Positions 7,129 through 17,504 of a DNA stretch of 64,000 bases are shown here, piece by piece. The stretch is from Pannonibacter phragmitetus DSM 14782. Lineage in GTDB: Bacteria > Pseudomonadota > Alphaproteobacteria > Rhizobiales > Stappiaceae. The DNA is taken from assembly GCF_000382365.1 (NCBI RefSeq), contig NZ_KB908215.1, positions 992,001 to 1,056,000 on the forward strand. The letters are read 5' to 3'. The translations under genes were made by a program, and so were the position numbers. Below the pieces are notes generated by a model. That model did no database searches. It was not told where the DNA came from and saw only the letters and a program-made list of their open reading frames with translations. Position 1 is the stretch's first letter. The number at the start of each line of letters is the position of its first letter.

Positions 7129-8940
7129 ATGGCTGACAACCGCAACACATTCATCGCCATCGCGCTGTCGCTGGTGGTCCTTCTCGGGTGGCAGTATTTT
7201 GTCGCCCGGCCGCAGCTGGAGCAGGCTCAGCAGGCCGCGCAGCAGCAGGCAGAGGCACAGCAGGCCGGCACTCCGGCACCCGGCGCAACGCCCGGTGCCG
7301 CACCCGGCACGGCTGGCATCCCCGGCTCTGCAGGTGAAGCCACCGGCCCCCTCAGCCGCGAGCAGGCAATTGCAGCGGCTCCGCGCGTTTCCATCGAGAC
7401 ACCGCGCCTGAGCGGCTCCATCAGCCTGACCGGTGCACGGGTCGATGACCTGCGCCTGAAGGACTACCGCGAGACGGTCGACAAGGACAGCCCGCTCATC
7501 ACCCTGTTCTCGCCCAAGGGCACGCAGGGCGCTTTCTATGCCGACAATGGCTGGGTGTCTGAGCCGGGCGCACAGGTGAAGCTGCCGGGTGCAGACACGG
7601 TGTGGACCGTTGCGGGCGAAAGCAATCTGACCCCCGGCACCCCGGTCACCCTGACCTGGGACAATGGTGAAGGCGCCGTGTTCAGCCGCACCTTCTCCAT
7701 CGACGAGAACTACATGTTCAAGGTCACCCAGTCGGTGACCAACAACACGGGCGCTGATCTGACGCTCTATCCCTACAGCCTGATTGTCCGCAACGGCACG
7801 CCGCACACCGAAGGCTTCTACATTCTGCATGAAGGCCTGATCGGTGTGACCGGTGACGAAGGCCTGCAGGAAATCAAGTACAAGACCCTCGCCGAAGACG
7901 GCAAGACCATGCCGGCAAAAGCGAACCGGGGCTGGCTCGGCTTCACCGACAAGTATTGGGCTGCAACGGTTGCGCCGGAGCCGGGCACCAGCTTCCAGCC
8001 GAGCTTCAGCTACAACAAGGCCACCGACAATTTCCAGGCCGATTACCTGGGCGACGCGGTTTCCATTGCAGCCGGCAGCACGCAGGAGGCCAGCACCTAT
8101 CTCTTTGCCGGCGCCAAGGAAACCAAGCTCCTTGCCTCCTATGAAGAGAGCATCGGCATCGACCGCTTCGACCTGCTGATCGACTGGGGCTGGTTCTACT
8201 TCCTCACCAAGCCGATGTTCTACGTCATCGACTGGCTGTTCCATCTGGTCGGCAACTTCGGCATCGCCATCCTGCTGGTGACGGTTCTGGTCAAGGCCAT
8301 CTTCTTCCCGCTGGCCAACAAGTCCTATGTCTCCATGAGCAAGATGAAGCTCGTGCAGCCGCAGATGATGGACATCCGCGAGAAATACAAGGACGACAAG
8401 GCCAAGCAGCAGCAGGCGCTGATGGAGCTGTACAAGACCGAGAAGATCAACCCGCTGGCGGGCTGCCTTCCGGTTCTGATCCAGATCCCGGTGTTCTTCG
8501 CGCTCTACAAGGTGCTGTTCGTCACCATCGAAATGCGCCATGCGCCGTTCTTTGGCTGGATTCAGGACCTTTCCGCCCCGGATCCGACGACGATCTTCAA
8601 CCTGTTCGGCCTGATCGACTGGACCCCGCCGCATCTGCTGATGCTGGGCATCTGGCCGATCATCATGGGCATCACCATGTTCCTGCAGATGAAGATGAAC
8701 CCGGCGCCGACCGATCCGGCCCAGCAGATCGTCTTCACCTGGATGCCGGTGCTCTTCACCTTCATGCTGGCCTCCTTCCCGGCAGGTCTGGTCATCTACT
8801 GGGCCTGGAACAACAGCCTGTCGATCACCCAGCAGTACATCATCATGCGCCGCCAGGGCGTGAAGGTGGAACTGTGGGGGAACCTCAGGGAGACGTTCAA
8901 GCGCAAGAAGGGCGAACCCGAAGCGGAAAAGAAGAGCTGA
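7129..8940 (+). CDS. yidC: Membrane protein insertase YidC
   Basis: 603 residues, typical for the long Gram-negative form. A signal-anchor helix ([18 protein letters not shown]) is followed by an Ala/Gln/Pro-rich linker, a large periplasmic beta domain (about residues 80-340) and a five-helix Oxa1-type core from about residue 350 to 580, with the [19 protein letters not shown] coiled hairpin between helices. The tail is Lys/Glu-rich. YidC inserts proteins into the inner membrane alone or with SecYEG. It is the third gene of the rpmH operon, and a terminator hairpin follows at 8968. Confidence 0.98.
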   Translation: MADNRNTFIAIALSLVVLLGWQYFVARPQLEQAQQAAQQQAEAQQAGTPAPGATPGAAPGTAGIPGSAGEATGPLSREQAIAAAPRVSIETPRLSGSISLTGARVDDLRLKDYRETVDKDSPLITLFSPKGTQGAFYADNGWVSEPGAQVKLPGADTVWTVAGESNLTPGTPVTLTWDNGEGAVFSRTFSIDENYMFKVTQSVTNNTGADLTLYPYSLIVRNGTPHTEGFYILHEGLIGVTGDEGLQEIKYKTLAEDGKTMPAKANRGWLGFTDKYWAATVAPEPGTSFQPSFSYNKATDNFQADYLGDAVSIAAGSTQEASTYLFAGAKETKLLASYEESIGIDRFDLLIDWGWFYFLTKPMFYVIDWLFHLVGNFGIAILLVTVLVKAIFFPLANKSYVSMSKMKLVQPQMMDIREKYKDDKAKQQQALMELYKTEKINPLAGCLPVLIQIPVFFALYKVLFVTIEMRHAPFFGWIQDLSAPDPTTIFNLFGLIDWTPPHLLMLGIWPIIMGITMFLQMKMNPAPTDPAQQIVFTWMPVLFTFMLASFPAGLVIYWAWNNSLSITQQYIIMRRQGVKVELWGNLRETFKRKKGEPEAEKKS

Positions 8941-8967
8941 TCCGGCCTTCTTCAGCACCAAAGATCA

Positions 8968-8997
8968 AAGGGCCTGCCACACGGCAGGCCCTTCTGT
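8968..8997 (+). terminator. Terminator after yidC
   Basis: AAGGGCCTGCC (8968-8978) pairs perfectly with GGCAGGCCCTT (8983-8993), followed by a short T-rich tail (CTGTTTG). It lies between yidC and engB and would limit read-through. Confidence 0.75.
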
Positions 8998-9054
8998 TTG
9001 CCACATGCTCAACCTGCGCTCGACGGCGCGGCCGCAGCCAGCTAAAAGCACATC

Positions 9055-9696
9055 ATGACCGACTTGCCCGAATACACCGACGAACAGCTTGAAGCCGGCC
9101 GGCTGATGTTCAACCGCCCCTGGACCTTCCAGACCAGCGTTGCCGACATGCGCCAGCTTCCGGCCTCACGCGGCACGGAAATCGCCTTTGCCGGGCGCTC
9201 GAATGTGGGCAAGTCCAGCCTCATCAACGCACTGACAGGCCGCAAGGGCCTTGCCCGCACGTCCAACACGCCGGGCCGCACGCAGATGCTGAACTTCTTC
9301 GGCGCGGAGGGCGCGAGCGTCACCGTGGTGGACATGCCGGGCTATGGCTATGCCCAGGCGCCGAAGGAGATGGTGGATGCCTGGACGCGGCTGGTGTTCT
9401 CCTACCTGCGCGGGCGGCCCAACCTGCGGCGCGTGTTCCTCCTGATCGACAGCCGCCACGGCATCAAGGAGAACGACCTTGAGGCCATGCAGCTGCTGGA
9501 CAAGGCGGCCGTCGTCTATCAGGTGGTTCTCACCAAGGCGGACAAGATCAAGCCCGGCCAGCTGGCCACGCTGATGACGGCAACAGCCGAGATCCTGCGC
9601 AAGCGGCCGGCGGCCCACCCGGTGCTCATCCCCACGTCCTCCGAGAAGGGTCTGGGCATCGACCTGTTGCGTGCGGAGATCTGCGCGCTGCCCTGA
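9055..9696 (+). CDS. engB: Ribosome biogenesis GTPase EngB (YihA/YsxC)
   Basis: 213 residues, normal for EngB. The G domain shows G1 GRSNVGKS (47-54), a switch I threonine in [10 protein letters not shown]3 DMPG (93-96), the family signature [10 protein letters not shown], and G4 TKAD. It helps the 50S subunit assemble and is usually essential. The first 30 residues are a family extension. The following argB start lies 157 bp downstream. No oddity is seen. Confidence 0.97.
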   Translation: MTDLPEYTDEQLEAGRLMFNRPWTFQTSVADMRQLPASRGTEIAFAGRSNVGKSSLINALTGRKGLARTSNTPGRTQMLNFFGAEGASVTVVDMPGYGYAQAPKEMVDAWTRLVFSYLRGRPNLRRVFLLIDSRHGIKENDLEAMQLLDKAAVVYQVVLTKADKIKPGQLATLMTATAEILRKRPAAHPVLIPTSSEKGLGIDLLRAEICALP

Positions 9697-9853
9697 GGCG
9701 CGCCGAAGCCGGGACTGGATTGAAGCTTTCGTGTCCGGTCATGCGATCCGTTGAGATACCCGGCCAAACCGGTTATAGACGCTGCAAGCCCTTGCTTCCG
9801 ATCAAGGGCCTCCGCGCCTTTTCCCGCCACCGCAGCAGCGAGTGTTCCCGCAC

Positions 9854-10741
9854 ATGAGCACCCCGGACTTCAGCAACAACGCCCATATCATCGCCCAGGC
9901 CCTGCCCTACATGCAGCGCTATGACAAGCGGCGTGTCGTGGTGAAGTACGGCGGCCATGCCATGGGCGATGCGGATCTGGGCAAGGCCTTTGCCGCCGAC
10001 ATCACCCTGCTGCGCCAGTCCGGCGTGCATCCGGTTGTCGTCCATGGCGGCGGCCCGCAGATCGGCAACATGCTGAAGCGCCTGAACATCGTCAGCGAGT
10101 TCCGCGGCGGCCTGCGCGTTACCGACAAGGCAACCGTCGAGATCGTCGAGATGGTGCTGGCCGGTTCGATCAACAAGGAAATCGTCCAGCTGATCAATGC
10201 CGAGGGCGGCCGTGCGGTTGGCCTGTGCGGCAAGGACGGCAATCTGGTGACCGCCACCAAGCTGACACGCACGGAAAAGGACCCCGATTCCAACATCGAG
10301 AAGATCCTCGATCTTGGTTTCGTCGGCGAGCCCGCGCATGTCAATCCGGTGATGCTGGACCTGATGCTGAAGGAAGACCTGATCCCCGTGGTCGCCCCCG
10401 TGGCGCCTGGTGCGGACGGGGAGACCTACAACATCAACGCCGACACTTTCGCCGGCGCCATTGCCGGTGCGCTGCATGCCTCGCGCCTGCTGTTCCTGAC
10501 CGACGTGCCGGGCGTGCTCGACAAGGAAGGCAAGCTGATCAAGAACCTCACCGTTGCCCATGCGCGCGAGCTGATCGCCGACGGCACCATTTCCGGCGGC
10601 ATGATCCCGAAGGTGGAAACCTGCATCGAGGCGCTGGACCGCGGCGTCGAGGGCGTGGTCATCCTTGATGGCAAGGTGAAGCACGCCGTCCTGCTGGAAC
10701 TCTTCACCGACCGGGGCGCCGGGACCCTGATCAGCAAGTGA
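9854..10741 (+). CDS. argB: Acetylglutamate kinase
   Basis: 295 residues from the ATG at 9854; a GTG four codons earlier is in frame but unnecessary. The amino acid kinase fold is shown by KYGGHAMGD near the N-terminus, [13 protein letters not shown], the NIN-containing substrate loop ([14 protein letters not shown]) and [10 protein letters not shown]. It phosphorylates N-acetylglutamate, the second step of arginine synthesis, and is normally arginine-feedback regulated. Its stop overlaps the GTG start of the HAD nucleotidase gene (GTGA), so the two are coupled. Confidence 0.97.
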   Translation: MSTPDFSNNAHIIAQALPYMQRYDKRRVVVKYGGHAMGDADLGKAFAADITLLRQSGVHPVVVHGGGPQIGNMLKRLNIVSEFRGGLRVTDKATVEIVEMVLAGSINKEIVQLINAEGGRAVGLCGKDGNLVTATKLTRTEKDPDSNIEKILDLGFVGEPAHVNPVMLDLMLKEDLIPVVAPVAPGADGETYNINADTFAGAIAGALHASRLLFLTDVPGVLDKEGKLIKNLTVAHARELIADGTISGGMIPKVETCIEALDRGVEGVVILDGKVKHAVLLELFTDRGAGTLISK

Positions 10742-11484
10742 CAGACACCATCCCCACACCGGGCGAGGGCCAGGGCGCCCATCGTCATGATCTTCGGGCC
10801 TTCACCGGTGTGGAGGCCTGGGTCTTTGATCTCGACAACACACTCTACCCGGCTGAGATTGATCTGTTCTCGCAGATCGACATCCGCATCTCCGACTACA
10901 TCGCGAAGCTGCTGGACATCGGCAGGGATGCCGCGCGGGCGAAGCAGAAGGAGTTCTACCGCGACTACGGCACCACGCTGCGCGGGCTGATGATGCAGCA
11001 CAAGATCGATCCGGATGACTTCCTCGCCTATGTGCATGACATTGACTATTCGCCGGTAAAGCCGGACCCGGCGCTTGGGGTAGCGATCAGCCGTCTGCCG
11101 GGCCGCAAGTTCATCTTCACCAACGGCGACCGGCCCCATGCGGAGCGCACCGCTGCCGCGCTCGGCATCAGCGATCATTTCGAGGACATCTTCGATATCG
11201 TTGCCGCAGGCCTGATGCCGAAGCCGAACCTTGAGACCTACCAGACCTTCATCGCAAGGACAGGCGTATCACCCGCCAGGGCGGCCATGTTCGAGGATCT
11301 GCCGCGCAATCTGCTGGTGCCGCACAAGCTTGGCATGCGCACGGCGCTGATCGTGCCGAAGGTCACACGAGAAGTCTTCCGCGAGGAGTGGGAGATGGAA
11401 GGCCACGACGCCCCGCATATCGACTTCGTCACCGGCAATCTGGCCGGCTTCCTCGAAGGGGTTCTGGGAGCGATTGAAGCGTGA
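10738..11484 (+). CDS. HAD-family pyrimidine 5'-nucleotidase
   Basis: 248 residues from a GTG overlapping the argB stop. HAD motif I is FDLDNTLYP (Asp31 and Asp33), motif II lies in IFTNGDR, and a KPN plus FEDLPRN give the lysine and acidic motif III/IV. This matches the SDT1/pyrimidine 5'-nucleotidase subgroup, which dephosphorylates UMP/CMP or similar. The link with engB and argB is conserved in rhizobia as far as I recall. The exact substrate is inferred from the family. Confidence 0.88.
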   Translation: MTDTIPTPGEGQGAHRHDLRAFTGVEAWVFDLDNTLYPAEIDLFSQIDIRISDYIAKLLDIGRDAARAKQKEFYRDYGTTLRGLMMQHKIDPDDFLAYVHDIDYSPVKPDPALGVAISRLPGRKFIFTNGDRPHAERTAAALGISDHFEDIFDIVAAGLMPKPNLETYQTFIARTGVSPARAAMFEDLPRNLLVPHKLGMRTALIVPKVTREVFREEWEMEGHDAPHIDFVTGNLAGFLEGVLGAIEA

Positions 11485-11575
11485 GGCACTGGACCGCGGG
11501 AGCTTCGCCGGTTTATTGATGTAATCTCAACAATCCCGGCCGCCAGCCCGGCGAACCGAAGCCCGCGAGTGAACC

Positions 11576-12451
11576 ATGGTCTCCCTGCGCGCCCTGCATG
11601 CCTTTGCTCTTCTGGCCCGCAACGGCCGCGCCGCGCAGGCAGCGGACGACCTCGGCATTTCGCCTTCTGCCCTGTCGCATCTGCTGCGCAAGCTGGAAAG
11701 CGAGCTGGGCGCCACGCTGGTTCTGCGCGACGGACGCGGCTTGTCACTCACCGAAGAGGGAAAGCGCCTGGCCGCCGGGCTCGGCGATGCTTTTGACCGC
11801 ATTGAATCGGCCGTGGACGGTTTCCGCCGCCGGGGCCGGACGGAGCTGCGCATCAGTACCGTCTCCACCTTCGCCACCCGCTGGCTGATCCCGCGCCTGC
11901 CGCAGTTTCAGACCGCACAGCCCGATGTGGAGCTGCTGCTCTCGGCCTCCACCCGCGTCGTTGATCTCGACCGGGAAAATTACGACTGTGCTATCCGGCT
12001 TGGCCGGGGCGACTGGCCGGGCATCGACGCAACGCTGCTGTGGCGCGAGCATCTGGCCGTTGCCATGGCCCCGCGCCTGATGCGCGAAGATGCTGGCCCG
12101 GACGCCGCCCTGCCCGGCCTCAAGCTGCTGCACAGTGCCTCCCGGCGTGACGACTGGTCCCGCTGGCTGGCCCATGCGGGGCTGAAGCTGCCCGATGCCA
12201 GCTCCGGCATGGTGCTGGAAAGCCGGGATCTTGCCATTCAGGCCGCCATCGCGGGCATGGGCGCCATTGTCATCGACCGGCGCTTCGTCATGCTGGAGCT
12301 GGCGGCCGGGCATCTCGTCATGCCCGACTGGCCGGTGCTGCAGCTCGACAGCGGCTACTGGTTCGTACGCTCGCCCAACCGCCCCCTCTCCCGCCCCATC
12401 TCCGGCTTCCGCGACTGGCTGATCGGTACCTCGGCGGCGGATGCCGGGTAG
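11576..12451 (+). CDS. LysR-family regulator, GcvA-like
   Basis: 291 residues. The N-terminus MVSLRALHAFALLARNG, then SPSALSHLLRKLESELG and TEEGKRLAAGL, is a LysR winged helix of the GcvA/AmpR subgroup. The effector domain has the subgroup hallmarks TVSTFATRWLIPRLPQFQ and DCAIRLGRGDWPG. It is convergent with a DMT transporter gene (3 bp between the stops) and sits 91 bp after the nucleotidase gene. No divergent target is next to it, so its regulon cannot be guessed. Confidence 0.9.
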   Translation: MVSLRALHAFALLARNGRAAQAADDLGISPSALSHLLRKLESELGATLVLRDGRGLSLTEEGKRLAAGLGDAFDRIESAVDGFRRRGRTELRISTVSTFATRWLIPRLPQFQTAQPDVELLLSASTRVVDLDRENYDCAIRLGRGDWPGIDATLLWREHLAVAMAPRLMREDAGPDAALPGLKLLHSASRRDDWSRWLAHAGLKLPDASSGMVLESRDLAIQAAIAGMGAIVIDRRFVMLELAAGHLVMPDWPVLQLDSGYWFVRSPNRPLSRPISGFRDWLIGTSAADAG

Positions 12452-12454
12452 TGA

Positions 12455-13360
12455 TCAGGTACCGGACAGCAGCACCAGAATGGCGGCGACGATCAGCACG
12501 CAGCCGGTGATCTCGCGGCCATTGATGCGCTCCTTGAAGAAAAACCAGGAGGCGATGAGGGTGAAGACCAGTTCCACCTGCGCCAGTGCCCGCACATAGG
12601 CAACCTGCTGAAGCGTCATGGCGGTGAACCAGCCCGCAGAGCCTGCCACACCGGCAAGCCCCACCCACACCGCCTGCCGCCAGTGGCGGACGGAGGCGGC
12701 CAGCTGGTCCGGCTCGCGCCAGACCATGTAGAGCCCCATGGCCACCGTCTGCATCAGGGTGACAACCGCAAGGCTGTAGGCGGCCTGCATGAGATAGCCG
12801 GGCCCCTCCAGCGAGAGCGAAGCCATGCGGTAGAGCGCAGCCGAGCCCCCGAAGAAGGCAGCCGAAGCCAGCCCGATCAGCGCCGGACGCCCGGCCAGAG
12901 AGGCCACGATCGCCCGGCCCGTCAGCGGCACCCGCGCCATGGAAATGAGGATCACGCCCGCAACGCCGATGCCGATGGCCGTTGCCGTCAGCCCGGTTAC
13001 GTGCTCGCCAAGGATGACCACGCCAAAGATTGCCGCCTGCACCGGTTCGGTCTTGGAATAGGCCGTGCCGACCGCGAAATTGCGGAAGGAGAAGAGGTGG
13101 ACGAGCAGGAAGGTCGCAATGATCTGGGCGAGGCCGCCGAGAGCCGCCGCCAGAAGGAAGCGGCCGTTCATGTCCGGAAAGGACATGCCGAAGGCCAGAT
13201 GCAGCACCAGCACATAGGCAAGGGCAAAGGGAAAGCCATAAGCGAATCGCACCAGCGTCGCCCCGCTGGTGCCAAGGCGGCCTTTCAGGTGCTTCTGCAG
13301 CGCCGAGCGCAGGTTCTGGCAGAAGGCGGCAAAGAGAGTGATGGGAATCCAGAGTTCCAT
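12455..13360 (-). CDS. EamA/DMT-family transporter
   Basis: 301 residues from the ATG at 13360. The frame extends to 13450, but the extra 30 residues are basic and would overlap the dapD promoter region, so the later start before the first membrane helix (ELWIPITLFAAFCQNLRSAL) is preferred. Neither start has a good ribosome-binding site. About ten hydrophobic segments are arranged as two EamA repeats, with VFTLIASWFFFKERI near the end. Such proteins export or import small metabolites across the inner membrane. The substrate is unknown. Confidence 0.85.
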   Translation of the reverse strand: MELWIPITLFAAFCQNLRSALQKHLKGRLGTSGATLVRFAYGFPFALAYVLVLHLAFGMSFPDMNGRFLLAAALGGLAQIIATFLLVHLFSFRNFAVGTAYSKTEPVQAAIFGVVILGEHVTGLTATAIGIGVAGVILISMARVPLTGRAIVASLAGRPALIGLASAAFFGGSAALYRMASLSLEGPGYLMQAAYSLAVVTLMQTVAMGLYMVWREPDQLAASVRHWRQAVWVGLAGVAGSAGWFTAMTLQQVAYVRALAQVELVFTLIASWFFFKERINGREITGCVLIVAAILVLLSGT

Positions 13361-13463
13361 GAGAGGCGGCCTGCGGGCTTGAGAAGATGCGGAAGAAACC
13401 GTCCTCAATGTCGCCTGTTTGCGGCCTTTGCGCAGTTGAGCGCTTCTCAAGCCGCATGAACCA

Positions 13464-13493
13464 TTGACTCAAGCCCCGCACCCGCCTTTTATC
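13464..13493 (+). promoter_or_regulatory. Candidate promoter for dapD
   Basis: TTGACT at 13464-13469 and TTTATC at 13488-13493, with an 18-bp spacer, lie about 43 bp before the dapD ATG. The -35 match is good and the -10 is fair. Confidence 0.45.
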
Positions 13494-13535
13494 CGGCGAA
13501 CCCTAACCGACCCCATTGCGGAGCCGATCATTTCC

Positions 13536-14384
13536 ATGTCGACCGATCTCGTGAAACTTGCCGCCACCATTGACGCCGCCTTTGAAGACCGCGCCAATAT
13601 CGACACGCACACGACGGGTGACGTGCGTCAGGCCGTGGACACTGCCCTGAACCTGATGGACCGTGGCCAGCTGCGCGTTGCAGAAAAGCAGGACGGCGGC
13701 TGGATCGTGAACCAGTGGGCCAAGAAGGCCGTGCTGCTCTCCTTCCGCCTCAACCCGATGGACGTCATCAAGGGCGGCCCCGGCGATGCGACCTGGTGGG
13801 ACAAGGTGCCGTCCAAATTTGACGGCTGGCGCGGTGTGGACTTCGAGGAAGCCGGCTTCCGCGCCGTTCCGGGCGCCATCGTCCGCCGCTCGGCCTTCAT
13901 CGGCAAGGGCGTGGTGCTGATGCCCTCCTTCGTCAACCTCGGCGCCCATGTGGGTGAAGGCACGATGGTGGACACCTGGGCCACCGTGGGCTCCTGCGCC
14001 CAGATCGGCAAGCATGTGCACCTGTCCGGCGGCGTCGGCATCGGCGGTGTGCTGGAGCCGCTGCAGGCAGGCCCCGTGATCATCGAGGACAACTGCTTCA
14101 TCGGCGCCCGCTCGGAAGTCGTGGAAGGCGTGATCGTGCGTGAGGGCGCGGTGCTGTCTATGGGCGTCTTCATCGGCGCCTCCACCAAGATCATTGACCG
14201 CGCCACCGGCGAAGTCTTCATCGGCGAGGTTCCGGCCTATTCCGTCGTCGTGCCCGGCTCCATGCCCGGCAAGCCGCTGCCGGATGGCACCCCCGGCCCG
14301 AGCCTCTATTGCGCCGTGATCGTCAAGCGCGTCGACGCCCAGACCCGCGCCAAGACCGCCATCAACGAGCTGCTGCGCGATTGA
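13536..14384 (+). CDS. dapD: 2,3,4,5-tetrahydropyridine-2,6-dicarboxylate N-succinyltransferase
   Basis: 282 residues from the ATG at 13536, matching the usual DapD length; an upstream in-frame ATG at 13464 would coincide with the -35 box. The protein has the alpha domain start [19 protein letters not shown] and a left-handed hexapeptide-repeat region (about 110-230), including [20 protein letters not shown] and [17 protein letters not shown]. It transfers succinyl from succinyl-CoA to tetrahydrodipicolinate in lysine and meso-diaminopimelate synthesis. dapE, the desuccinylase of the same pathway, lies about 3 kb downstream on the other strand. Confidence 0.97.
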   Translation: MSTDLVKLAATIDAAFEDRANIDTHTTGDVRQAVDTALNLMDRGQLRVAEKQDGGWIVNQWAKKAVLLSFRLNPMDVIKGGPGDATWWDKVPSKFDGWRGVDFEEAGFRAVPGAIVRRSAFIGKGVVLMPSFVNLGAHVGEGTMVDTWATVGSCAQIGKHVHLSGGVGIGGVLEPLQAGPVIIEDNCFIGARSEVVEGVIVREGAVLSMGVFIGASTKIIDRATGEVFIGEVPAYSVVVPGSMPGKPLPDGTPGPSLYCAVIVKRVDAQTRAKTAINELLRD

Positions 14385-14392
14385 AATCAAGT

Positions 14393-14416
14393 GCCTTGGA
14401 GTAACAGCTCCAAGGC
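14393..14416. other. Perfect hairpin after dapD
   Basis: GCCTTGGAG (14393-14401) pairs perfectly with CTCCAAGGC (14408-14416) over six bases, with no T-run. It probably protects the dapD mRNA 3' end or acts together with the terminator just beyond. Confidence 0.5.
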
Positions 14417-14439
14417 TCTGCAGAGCAAGCGGTCACCGA

Positions 14440-14468
14440 GCCCAGGATACTCTATCCTGGGCTTTTTC
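14440..14468 (+). terminator. Rho-independent terminator of dapD
   Basis: GCCCAGGATA (14440-14449) pairs with TATCCTGGGC (14453-14462), followed by TTTTTCTTT. Confidence 0.9.
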
Positions 14469-14963
14469 TTTGCGTGGGACGGCCAGAGTTCCGGCATCAG
14501 GATCGCTCGACACAACCAAAATACACGTAAAAACTGCATTTCCTGTTGCGCTACTTCATTCAGCCCCGCGCACCTCACATTTCCTTCAAGCCCAAAAGGA
14601 TTCCCGGCAGCGGATGAGCTGGCAAACCAAGTCGATCAACGGAGCTTCTGCAGAGCTGCCGTAGCGTACAAAAGCGGCATCCGCCCAAAAACAAGGCATA
14701 CCCCAAACATGACCCTGTATCCTCCATCATACTTCCTCTAAAATCATACCCACAAGAATGAAAACGATACCATATGTATGAGTATCGATATTTCACATCA
14801 ACATCCACATCGAGACAAAGTTTCTTTTCTGAAATTTACCATTTTATTACATAGCAACTCTAGGTTATCGGGATTAATTCGGATGATTTATATTTCATTA
14901 TTCATAATTTTTTAACACGGAATCAGAGATTTACATGCCGGGCAGTGTATTGGAGTCTGTTAG

Positions 14964-16643
14964 ATGAAGCTCTCGATCCGGAATTTATTAATCACGCTTA
15001 CAATTCTTATGCTCGCCCTCACCGGCGCACTGGCAGTGGTCGCGCTTCGCGGCAGCCATCAGCTGAATGGCAACCTCCTCGAGATAAAGGACAATTGGCT
15101 GCCAAGCGTCCGGTATCTGGGAGAGATGAACACTGCAACCGCAGACTATCGTATCAGTGGTTCAAATCATGTCATCGCTCAAAGCCCGGAAGAGATGAAC
15201 CGCGCGGAGCGCCGCCTGCAAGAAGAAATACAGAACATCGAAACCGCCAAGCGTAGTTACGAGCCTCTGATTGCATCTGAATCAGAGCGTAAAATCTTCA
15301 TGGACTTCCAGAGCGCATGGCAACAATATGCCAAGCTGAATGATACACTTGTCTCCATTTCCCGGACCGGGGACAAAGAACAGGCTGGCGCGCTTTTTCA
15401 AGGGGAACTGCGTACGGCATATAACGCCGCCTCAGACTTGCTCAAGAAGCTGACCGAGATGAATGTTGCCGGCTCGCAGGAAGCAGGAGAGGAGAGCCAG
15501 GCCGTCTACGCCAGCGTGATGAACACCACGATCATCAGTGCCGTCATCGCCGGTCTCATCGGTCTGGTCTGCCTGTACTTCGTGGTCTTCCAGGTGACGG
15601 GCCCCATCAACCAGATCACGGAAGCAATGCGTCAGATTGCGTCCGGCGCGCTGGCAACGGCAATCCCTTACACGGACAAGAAGAACGAGCTTGGCAGCAT
15701 GGCTGGCGCGCTGGAAACCTTCCGGGACAATCTGCTTGAAACCGAGCGCCTGCGCGCCGAGCAGCTGGAAACCGAGCGCCTGAACGCGGAGAAGCTGACC
15801 AGCGAACGCCACTCGATCGCCAACCGCTTTGAGGCGACCATGGGCCAGCTGGCCACGTCCTTCGTCAGGTCGTCGAACGAGGTCGCAGAAGCTGCGCGCA
15901 ATCTCTCGGCCACGGCGGAAGAGACGTCCCGCCAGGCTCAGGTCGTTGCAGGTGCGGCTGAGGAAGCCTCCCTCAATGTTCAGACCGTCGCCTCCGGCGC
16001 AGAAGAGCTGTCCGCGTCGATCCGGGAGATTTCCTCCCAGGTTGCCCGCTCCGCCCAGATTGCCAATGATGCAGCCCTGGAAGCGGAGGCCAGCAGCCGC
16101 AATGTTCAGAACCTCTCGGCTGCTGCCCAGCAGATCGGCGAGGTCGTCGAACTGATCACCAGCATCGCCGAGCAGACCAACCTTCTGGCTCTCAACGCCA
16201 CGATTGAAGCTGCCCGCGCAGGCGAAGCCGGCAAGGGCTTTGCGGTTGTTGCTTCCGAGGTGAAGGGGCTGGCCAGCCAGACCGCAAAGGCCACAGAGGA
16301 AATCAGCCAGAAGATCGGCGAGATCCAGTCCTCGACCAACACGACGGTGGAGTCGATTTCACGCATCGTCCGCACCATCGGACATATTCAGGAAGTGGCT
16401 CAGGCAATTTCTGCTGCCGTCGAGGAGCAGGGGGCAGCAACCAGCGAGATTGCCGCCAACACCCAGCGCGCTGCAACAGGCGCCGATGACGTGACGCAGA
16501 ACATCGCGGGTGTCGGCACTGCCGCAGAAATGACCGGCGCCGCCTCAACCCAGCTGATGACGCTATCCTCGGATCTGAACGATCAGTCCGGCACGTTGCA
16601 GCGGGAAGTGGTTGAGTTCGTCAAGACCCTGCGTCAAGGCTGA
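14964..16643 (+). CDS. Methyl-accepting chemotaxis protein
   Basis: 559 residues; GGAG lies nine bases before the ATG. An N-terminal membrane helix ([21 protein letters not shown]) is followed by a four-helix-bundle-type periplasmic domain (about 35-185), a second membrane helix ([20 protein letters not shown]), a HAMP domain and a long coiled-coil signalling domain. The signalling hairpin tip is present ([20 protein letters not shown], then [15 protein letters not shown]). No CheR-docking pentapeptide is seen at the C-terminus. It binds a ligand in the periplasm and controls CheA. It stands alone, without che genes nearby, so the ligand is unknown. Confidence 0.95.
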   Translation: MKLSIRNLLITLTILMLALTGALAVVALRGSHQLNGNLLEIKDNWLPSVRYLGEMNTATADYRISGSNHVIAQSPEEMNRAERRLQEEIQNIETAKRSYEPLIASESERKIFMDFQSAWQQYAKLNDTLVSISRTGDKEQAGALFQGELRTAYNAASDLLKKLTEMNVAGSQEAGEESQAVYASVMNTTIISAVIAGLIGLVCLYFVVFQVTGPINQITEAMRQIASGALATAIPYTDKKNELGSMAGALETFRDNLLETERLRAEQLETERLNAEKLTSERHSIANRFEATMGQLATSFVRSSNEVAEAARNLSATAEETSRQAQVVAGAAEEASLNVQTVASGAEELSASIREISSQVARSAQIANDAALEAEASSRNVQNLSAAAQQIGEVVELITSIAEQTNLLALNATIEAARAGEAGKGFAVVASEVKGLASQTAKATEEISQKIGEIQSSTNTTVESISRIVRTIGHIQEVAQAISAAVEEQGAATSEIAANTQRAATGADDVTQNIAGVGTAAEMTGAASTQLMTLSSDLNDQSGTLQREVVEFVKTLRQG

Positions 16644-16656
16644 CCTCAAGCAAAAG

Positions 16657-16690
16657 CCCCTGCCGGAGGGTGCTCCGGCGGGGGATTTTT
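16657..16690. terminator. Terminator between the chemoreceptor and methyltransferase genes
   Basis: CCCCTGCCGGAG (16657-16668) pairs with CTCCGGCGGGG (16673-16683) with one mismatch or bulge, then ATTTTT. It terminates the chemoreceptor gene and lies between convergent genes. Confidence 0.85.
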
Positions 16691-16704
16691 AGTTCCCGGC
16701 GTTC

Positions 16705-17379
16705 TCAGCGCAGCGGCAGATGCCGCACGGCGGTGAAGGACTTGGTGAGGCCGAAGAACTTTTCCTTCTCCATCACCGCATCGGGGAAGAGATAGCGCAT
16801 CTGGCGCAGGTCCAGCATGCGGGCGTCTTCCAGCGATGCCATGGCCTCGTCGATATTCGCAGCCTTCGGATAGAAGCCGGTGGTCCGCGCCAGATGAATG
16901 CGGTAGCGGACCGGATCCGGCAGCCAGTGCAGGAACAGGCTGCGGGCATGAGGTTCAATGGGGAAGGAGAAGCTGGGCGTCTGGATGGCGTAACTGCGCG
17001 CCACACGGCCCGCCTCCCGCGCAAAGGCCTTCTTGTTGCTCCAGGAGCCCACATGCTCGATGACCGAGTTGGAGAAGGCGAGGTCATAGGCCCCGTCTGC
17101 CACCCCGGCAAGGTCACAGGCATTGCCCTGCGTCATGCGCACATTGGGCATGTCGGTGGTGTTGGGATCGCTGTCCGGAAACAGGTTGACGCAATCGACC
17201 GAGAGATTGGCGAAATCGAGCTCGCTCTTCCACACATCCCAGAAGCCGCGCGTGCCTCCCAGATCGATGATCCTGCAGTGGCCTTTTGCGGCGATATAAT
17301 CATCAATGATGCGGGCAAGCGACTGCACACGCTTCTTGCGGAACGAGTTCTGCGTTGAAACCGGCGATACATCGAGCAA
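16705..17379 (-). CDS. Class I SAM-dependent methyltransferase
   Basis: 224 residues from the TTG at 17379, which has GGGAG eight bases upstream; the frame stays open to 17442, and the true start is uncertain. Motif I is IIDLGGTRGFWD, followed by DLAFSNSVIEHVG, the usual post-II region of a class I methyltransferase of the Methyltransf_11/23 type. The part after about residue 130 (FPIEPHARSLFLHWLPDPVR) is seen in methyltransferases linked to glycan or surface polysaccharide genes, but no such genes are adjacent. Substrate unknown. It is convergent with the chemoreceptor gene. Confidence 0.8.
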   Translation of the reverse strand: MLDVSPVSTQNSFRKKRVQSLARIIDDYIAAKGHCRIIDLGGTRGFWDVWKSELDFANLSVDCVNLFPDSDPNTTDMPNVRMTQGNACDLAGVADGAYDLAFSNSVIEHVGSWSNKKAFAREAGRVARSYAIQTPSFSFPIEPHARSLFLHWLPDPVRYRIHLARTTGFYPKAANIDEAMASLEDARMLDLRQMRYLFPDAVMEKEKFFGLTKSFTAVRHLPLR

Positions 17380-17504
17380 GGGACAACTCCCGGATCTGGG
17401 CACAGCAAAGGCTCTGCAGTCCCGGCCGGTGCCGGGACCCAATGACCGGGACTATGGCAGGCTACTGATAATTGCCGATTAACGCAGGGGCAGAATGCCT
17501 TGCC

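Larger units (their letters stand above)
14385..14963. other. AT-rich intergenic region between dapD and the chemoreceptor gene
   Basis: No credible gene. Two hairpins follow dapD (14393-14416 and 14440-14467). From about 14700 to 14950 the sequence becomes markedly AT-rich, with several TATATT/TAAT runs that probably hold the chemoreceptor promoter. I could not pick one promoter with confidence. Confidence 0.55.

Noticed and set aside
7099-8961. 620-residue open frame antisense to yidC
   Set aside because: It is a shadow of yidC codon bias; yidC itself is unmistakable, and the antisense translation is His/Arg/Gly-rich without motifs.
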